Notes under the pieces: generated by a model
Told to the model about the DNA's origin: nothing
Database searches by the model: none
Seen by the model: the letters and a program-made list of their open reading frames with translations, nothing else
Part shown: in pieces, positions 60,015 through 64,000 of the stretch
Position numbering within the stretch: position 1 is the stretch's first letter
Layout: the number at the start of each line of letters is the position of its first letter
Translations under genes and position numbers: made by a program
Origin: Massilia sp. ZL223
GTDB lineage: Bacteria > Pseudomonadota > Gammaproteobacteria > Burkholderiales > Burkholderiaceae_D
Assembly: GCF_018119395.1 (NCBI RefSeq)
Contig: NZ_JAGPWD010000004.1
Coordinates: 1-64,000 of the forward strand
Length of the DNA: 64,000 nucleotides
Direction: 5' to 3'

Positions 60015-61076
60015 TCAGGACACAGCGGCTTCGAGCAGGGTCAGGGTCTGCCGCCCGGTGTCGAGGCTAGCCCTGACGCCCATCGGCAGGGTGAACTGGT
60101 TGCGGATATGGCCGATCGAGTAGCCGCTCACGGCCGGGACGACCAGGGGCTTGAGGTGCAGGTCGAGCGTCTGGTCGAGCGTCAGCGAAATCTCCTCATG
60201 GTCGGGGCCGCAGTTGTCGCAGATGCCGATCATCAGGGCGGCCGCCTTGTCGAAGCCGAGCGCCAGGTCGAGCTGGGTCATCCAGCGGTCGATGCGGTAG
60301 GGCGCTTCGTTGACCTCTTCCAGGAACAAGATGCAGTCGCGGTAATCGCACGCATAGGGCGTGCCCGCCAGGGCCGCCACCAGCGACAGGTTGCCGCCCA
60401 TGAGCGGCCCGGTAGCCACGCCGGCGGTCACGGTGCGGATGCCGTAGTGCGGCTCGCTCAGCGCGCGCCTGGCGTTCTCCTCCGCCATCGGGATCGTGTA
60501 GGTGGGCTGCGGATCGGTGAGCACGGCCATCATGTGCTCGCGCGAGTAATCCGACATCGTCGACGAAGCCACGGGTCCGTGGAAAGTCACCAGGCCGGTG
60601 CGCTTGGTGATGGCCAGGTGCAGGGCCGTGATGTCGGAGTAGCCGAGCAGGACTTTCGGGTTCTTGCGGATCAGTTCGTAGTCGAGGCCGGCCAGCAGCG
60701 AGATGCAGCCGGAGCCGCCGCGGATCGGCCAGATGGCTTTCACCTCAGGATCGGCGAACATGGCGTGCAGGTCGGCCAGGCGCTGTTGCACGGAGCCGGC
60801 GTAGTTGCCGAATACCGAGCGCAGGTAGGCGCCGGTCTTGACCCTGAAGCCGAGCGATTCGATGTTGCGCACGGCTTTCTCGATGGAGCGGTCGTTGGTG
60901 TAGCCGCCCGGGGCGATCAGGCCGACGACATCGCCCTGGCGCAGGCGTGGGGGTTTGATGAGCTGTTTCATGGGGCGATGGGGCGAGCGGCGGCGAGCGG
61001 CGTAAGCAGCGCCAGGTAGCGTAGCGGACAAGGTGGCTGCGACAAGGGCGCCGAAGCCGCGGCGGTCGATCTTCAT
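60015..61076 (-). CDS. LD-carboxypeptidase (peptidase S66) with Tat signal
   Basis: 353 residues. The N-terminus MKIDRRGFGALVAATLSATLPGAAYA has the twin-Arg motif, a weakly hydrophobic core and an Ala-x-Ala cleavage site, so export through TatABC (encoded at 14787-16306) is likely. The mature S66 domain has GLIAPGGYTND, WPIRGGSGC, nucleophile Ser in LLGYSDITAL, Glu in LFLEEVNEAPYRIDR and late His in SGYSIGHIRNQF. Such enzymes cut the L,D bond of murein tetrapeptide in cell-wall recycling. It is convergent with the MORN gene. Confidence 0.88.
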   Translation of the reverse strand: MKIDRRGFGALVAATLSATLPGAAYAARRRSPHRPMKQLIKPPRLRQGDVVGLIAPGGYTNDRSIEKAVRNIESLGFRVKTGAYLRSVFGNYAGSVQQRLADLHAMFADPEVKAIWPIRGGSGCISLLAGLDYELIRKNPKVLLGYSDITALHLAITKRTGLVTFHGPVASSTMSDYSREHMMAVLTDPQPTYTIPMAEENARRALSEPHYGIRTVTAGVATGPLMGGNLSLVAALAGTPYACDYRDCILFLEEVNEAPYRIDRWMTQLDLALGFDKAAALMIGICDNCGPDHEEISLTLDQTLDLHLKPLVVPAVSGYSIGHIRNQFTLPMGVRASLDTGRQTLTLLEAAVS

Positions 61077-61089
61077 GGACGCTTACCAA

Positions 61090-61117
61090 CGTCGTCCCGG
61101 CGCAGGCCGGGATGACG
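61090..61117. repeat. Single extragenic palindrome
   Basis: CGTCGTCCCGG, a CGCAGG-centred loop and CCGGGATGACG form one unit of the dispersed family without the facing partner, between the S66 and TonB-dependent receptor genes. Confidence 0.7.
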
Positions 61118-61167
61118 TTCGAAGGTTGTGGGACATAGCGACTGTAGCCACTACTCCTCTTTCACAA

Positions 61168-61218
61168 TAAAAAACGGCCCGCGCCGAAGGCGCAGGGCGC
61201 CTTGCGGACGACGGGCCG
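61168..61218 (-). terminator. Terminator of the TonB-dependent receptor gene
   Basis: Outer arms CGGCCCG (61175-61181) and CGGGCCG (61212-61218) enclose an inner GCGCC/GGCGC hairpin. On the - strand a T-rich run (complement of 61168-61174) follows. Confidence 0.75.
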
Positions 61219-61231
61219 CCAACGGGGCCAA

Positions 61232-64000
61232 TCAGAAGAACTTGTAGGTCGCCATCAGGGTGAACGAGCGGCCACGCGGGTCGGCCACGCGTGGTTCCCA
61301 CGAGCTGCCGGCGCCGGTGTTGGCGTCGTAGGTGATCGCGAACGGCGGATCCTCGTCCAGCAGGTTCTTCACGCCGGCGGTCAAGGTCAGGTTCTTGAAG
61401 CCGGTGTAGTTCACACTCAGGTTGTAGATCGAGTAGGCGTCCACTTTCGGGTTGTACTCCGACGGCGTCACACGGCCGTTGGCCACGCCCGGCAGCACCT
61501 GGTCGTTATACCCCGAGCGGTAGATGTTCTGCAGCATGCCGCTCCAGTTGCCGTACTTGTAGGTCGCGTAGGCGCTGTGCTTCCACTTCAGGCCCAGGTC
61601 GCCGGTGAACAGGAAGCGGCCCACTTCGCTCTGGCCGAAGGGCGCGCCGGCGGCGACGCGCGATTTCTTCTCCAGCAGGCGCGAGCCGTCGATGCCCAGG
61701 CCCCACTGCGAACCGGTGCTGAACTTGCCGTTCAGGCGCGCGCCCACTTCGACGCCGCGCGTAATGCGCTCACTCGTATTCACCCAGCGCTGGTCGATCT
61801 GCAGCAAGGTGCCGTCCGGCGCGCGCAGGAAGAAGTCCTTGAAGTAGTCGTAGTTCGCCACCATGGTCTGGACGTTGAACGAGTCGATCGTGTTCTTCCT
61901 GCGGATTTCCCACAGGTCGGCGCTGGCCGAGAAGAAGTTCGCCGGCTCGAAGACGACGCCGATGCTGCCTTGCTTCGCGGTCTCGGGTTCGAGACCCAGA
62001 CGGCCGCCGTTCACGGTTTCCGGATTCACCACAGCGCAGCCCGGCTTGGTGCTGTCGGCCTTGCCGCCCGGGCAGCTGGCCGGATCGGCGATATCCCTGC
62101 TGGAGTACGGCGACACGGTGCGGCCATTGAACAGCTGGCTGAACGACGGCGCGCGGAAGCTCTCGTTGTACGAGCCGCGGAACATCAGCGAAGCCAGCGG
62201 CTGGTAACGGAAGGAGACCTTCGGATTGGTGGTGGCGCCGAAGTCCGAGTAATCGTCGCGGCGCAGGGCGATGGTCAGTTCCAGCGCCTTGGTTACCGGT
62301 ACCAGAACCTCGGTGTACACGGCCTTGATATCGCGCTTGGCGCCGCCGATCGCATTGACGTCGTCGAACGGGGCATTGAGGATCGCACGGCGGCTGGCGA
62401 GATCGCGCTCGTCGCCGTTGAACTTGTATTCCTCGCGGCGCAGGTCGGCGCCGACCGCAGCCATGACCGAGCCGGCCGGCAGCTTGAAGATCTCGCCCGA
62501 GACCGCCGCATCGAACTGGGTCAGGGTCGAGGTGCCGCCGTACAGCACCACGCCGGCGGCGGAAGTGGCCTTGATCAGGTCAATGGCTTCCTGCGACTGG
62601 GTCTGGCCCGGCATCAGGAAGGGATTGACCTTGCCCGAACCCAGCGCGGCAGCCAGCTGCGCCGTGTAGTTGTAGCCGCTGCCCAGGGTCGATTTCGATT
62701 CGCTGGAGGCGCGCGACAGGCCGACACGGTAGTCGAAGGTACGGCCGAACAGGGTCAGCGGACCGTCGGCGCCGACCAGCACGCGGCCAGCCTTGGTTTC
62801 GGTCTCGATCTCGCGGTTGCCGCACTCCATGCAGCGCCAGCGGTAGGCGATCGGCTTGCCGTAGTTGGCTGCGACGTTCGGGAAGACCTTGACCAGGGCA
62901 TTGTAGACGTCGTTATAAGCCGCGCCGGTGCTCGGATAGAACGAGCTTGCGCCGAAGGTCGCGGCGTTCGGCGAGATCTGGTTCGGCGAGAAGCGCTTGG
63001 ACACGTCGACGCGCGAACCGAGCGCCTCGGCGAACAGCTGATGCTGGCCCACGTTGAAGGTGGCGCGCGCCAGGGCATTGGTGTTCTTGACCGGCTGCTG
63101 CAGCACGGCCGCGCGCCCGGTATCCCAGGCGCAGCCATAGGCGGCGCTCGGCGTATCCCACAGCTTCTCGTCGTAAGGACCCATGCCGTCGATGCTGTTG
63201 CAGCCAGGGCCGCCCGGCAGGTCCAGCAGGCTGATGCCGTTGAAGGTGGTGGCGCCGCTCAGCAGGTTCGGTCCCACCGTGGTGGAGAAGATGTTGGCGT
63301 GCGGTGCGCCGCGAGTGTCGACCGACACGCCGCGGTTCGGCTGGAAGGTGTTGACGAAGTCGCGCTGGTCGCCGCGCAGGGCCTTGTTCTCGCTGTGCGC
63401 GAAGGTCGCCAGGACGTTCCAGCCATCGTTGTCGAGGTCGCCCCAGCCGCCGGTGAGCGTGGCGCGGCCGATTTCGCCGCCGCTCGCTTCGGCGACGTCG
63501 ATGAAGGACTGGGCTTCCAGGCCCTTGTAGTTCTTGCGCAGGATAAAGTTGATCACGCCGCCGATCGCATCGGTGCCATAGGTCGAGGAAGCGCCATCCT
63601 TCAGCACTTCGACACGCTCCACCGCCGCCATCGGGATCGAGTTCAGGTCGACCGCCGAGCCGCTCATGCCGTGGGTCGCCACGCGGCGGCCGTTGAGCAG
63701 GACCAGGGTCGAGTCGGCGCCCTGGCCGCGCAGGTTGGCGGAGGACGCGCCGTTCCTGCCGCGCTGGGAGCCCGAGGTCACGTCGGCGTTCGATGCCAGG
63801 TTGTCCGAACCGTTGGCGTTCACGTTCAGGGTCGCAATCAGCTGCTCGGCGGTCACGATACCCTGGTCTTCCAGCTGCTTGCGCGAGATGATCTCCACCG
63901 GCAGCGCACCTTCCTTGGCGATGCGCTTGATGCTACTGCCGGTGATCTCCACCCGTTGCATCCCCTGCACCTGCGGCTGCTCCTGCGCTACCGCCGGGCT
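61232..64000 (-). CDS. TonB-dependent outer-membrane receptor (5' end off the window)
   Basis: About 923 codons are visible; the gene continues past the right edge, where the coding sequence enters as ...PAVAQEQPQVQ, the end of a signal peptide. The plug domain follows: ALPVEIISRKQLEDQG, RGQGADSTLVLLNGRRVAT, IPMAAVERVEVLKDGASSTYGTDAIGGVINFIL. A long beta-barrel ends in MATYKFF, the expected terminal aromatic. Two loops hold Cys pairs (GGPGCNSI ... YGCAWDT and WRCMECGNRE). It imports a large substrate with TonB energy; the ligand (siderophore, peptide or glycan) is unknown. Terminator at 61168-61218. Confidence 0.9.
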   Translation of the reverse strand, partial: SPAVAQEQPQVQGMQRVEITGSSIKRIAKEGALPVEIISRKQLEDQGIVTAEQLIATLNVNANGSDNLASNADVTSGSQRGRNGASSANLRGQGADSTLVLLNGRRVATHGMSGSAVDLNSIPMAAVERVEVLKDGASSTYGTDAIGGVINFILRKNYKGLEAQSFIDVAEASGGEIGRATLTGGWGDLDNDGWNVLATFAHSENKALRGDQRDFVNTFQPNRGVSVDTRGAPHANIFSTTVGPNLLSGATTFNGISLLDLPGGPGCNSIDGMGPYDEKLWDTPSAAYGCAWDTGRAAVLQQPVKNTNALARATFNVGQHQLFAEALGSRVDVSKRFSPNQISPNAATFGASSFYPSTGAAYNDVYNALVKVFPNVAANYGKPIAYRWRCMECGNREIETETKAGRVLVGADGPLTLFGRTFDYRVGLSRASSESKSTLGSGYNYTAQLAAALGSGKVNPFLMPGQTQSQEAIDLIKATSAAGVVLYGGTSTLTQFDAAVSGEIFKLPAGSVMAAVGADLRREEYKFNGDERDLASRRAILNAPFDDVNAIGGAKRDIKAVYTEVLVPVTKALELTIALRRDDYSDFGATTNPKVSFRYQPLASLMFRGSYNESFRAPSFSQLFNGRTVSPYSSRDIADPASCPGGKADSTKPGCAVVNPETVNGGRLGLEPETAKQGSIGVVFEPANFFSASADLWEIRRKNTIDSFNVQTMVANYDYFKDFFLRAPDGTLLQIDQRWVNTSERITRGVEVGARLNGKFSTGSQWGLGIDGSRLLEKKSRVAAGAPFGQSEVGRFLFTGDLGLKWKHSAYATYKYGNWSGMLQNIYRSGYNDQVLPGVANGRVTPSEYNPKVDAYSIYNLSVNYTGFKNLTLTAGVKNLLDEDPPFAITYDANTGAGSSWEPRVADPRGRSFTLMATYKFF

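Overview
The window is a GC-rich, densely coded bacterial chromosome segment. It most likely comes from a betaproteobacterium of the order Burkholderiales, family Oxalobacteraceae (Massilia/Telluria-like). The basis is the gene order mlaFEDACB - ABC transporter - ibaG - murA - hisGD-C-B-H-A-F-I-E - HIT protein - tatABC, which is typical of Burkholderiales, together with DUF3297, liuR-ivd, aceK and gltBD of matching type. I saw no rRNA, tRNA, prophage or CRISPR array. The first 65 bases are G/C homopolymer runs and look like a poor-quality sequence end. Genes run off both ends (a Sel1-like protein at the left, a TonB-dependent receptor at the right).

Layout. 1-4.5 kb: a Sel1-like secreted protein, priA and hemE. 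Between the last two lies a 536-base AT-rich spacer with a same-orientation cluster of DnaA-box-like nonamers. 4.5-14.7 kb (+ strand): an S9 peptidase translationally coupled to a 1385-residue SNF2 helicase, a secreted DUF885 metal-dependent hydrolase and a secreted PHB-depolymerase-type esterase with an FN3 module. 14.8-31.8 kb (- strand): a long set of co-directional genes covering phospholipid transport (mla), an ABC exporter, peptidoglycan precursor synthesis (murA), nine histidine genes and Tat protein export. An orphan DNA methyltransferase sits between hisD and hisC, joined to both by 4-base overlaps. 32.1-38.5 kb: glutamate synthase gltBD. 38.5-39.7 kb: a REP-associated tyrosine transposase (RAYT) flanked by seven copies of a short repeat, the left copies inverted relative to the right ones. 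39.7-45.4 kb: a cytosolic PAS histidine kinase/response regulator pair, DUF3297 and a second SNF2 helicase. 45.6-51.8 kb: tex, a GNAT acetyltransferase, monothiol glutaredoxin, ubiX, a 57-residue small protein, an HTH regulator and an MBL-fold hydrolase. 51.9-58.8 kb: acyl-CoA and branched-chain catabolism (liuR, ivd, aceK, thiolase, SDR, acyl-CoA dehydrogenase), with two matching LiuR-type operators. 58.9-64 kb: a secreted MORN-repeat protein whose C-terminus looks TonB-like, a Tat-exported LD-carboxypeptidase and a TonB-dependent receptor.

Scattered between genes, and also inside the his and glt operons, are copies of an extragenic palindrome family. They occur mostly as inverted pairs, which is BIME-like. 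Four observations seem most worth following: the DnaA-box/AT-rich spacer between priA and hemE, the RAYT with its inverted repeat bracket, the methyltransferase inside the his operon, and the MORN/TonB-C-like fusion. Most of the rest is ordinary core metabolism. Functions are assigned from motifs and gene order read by eye; no database search was run.
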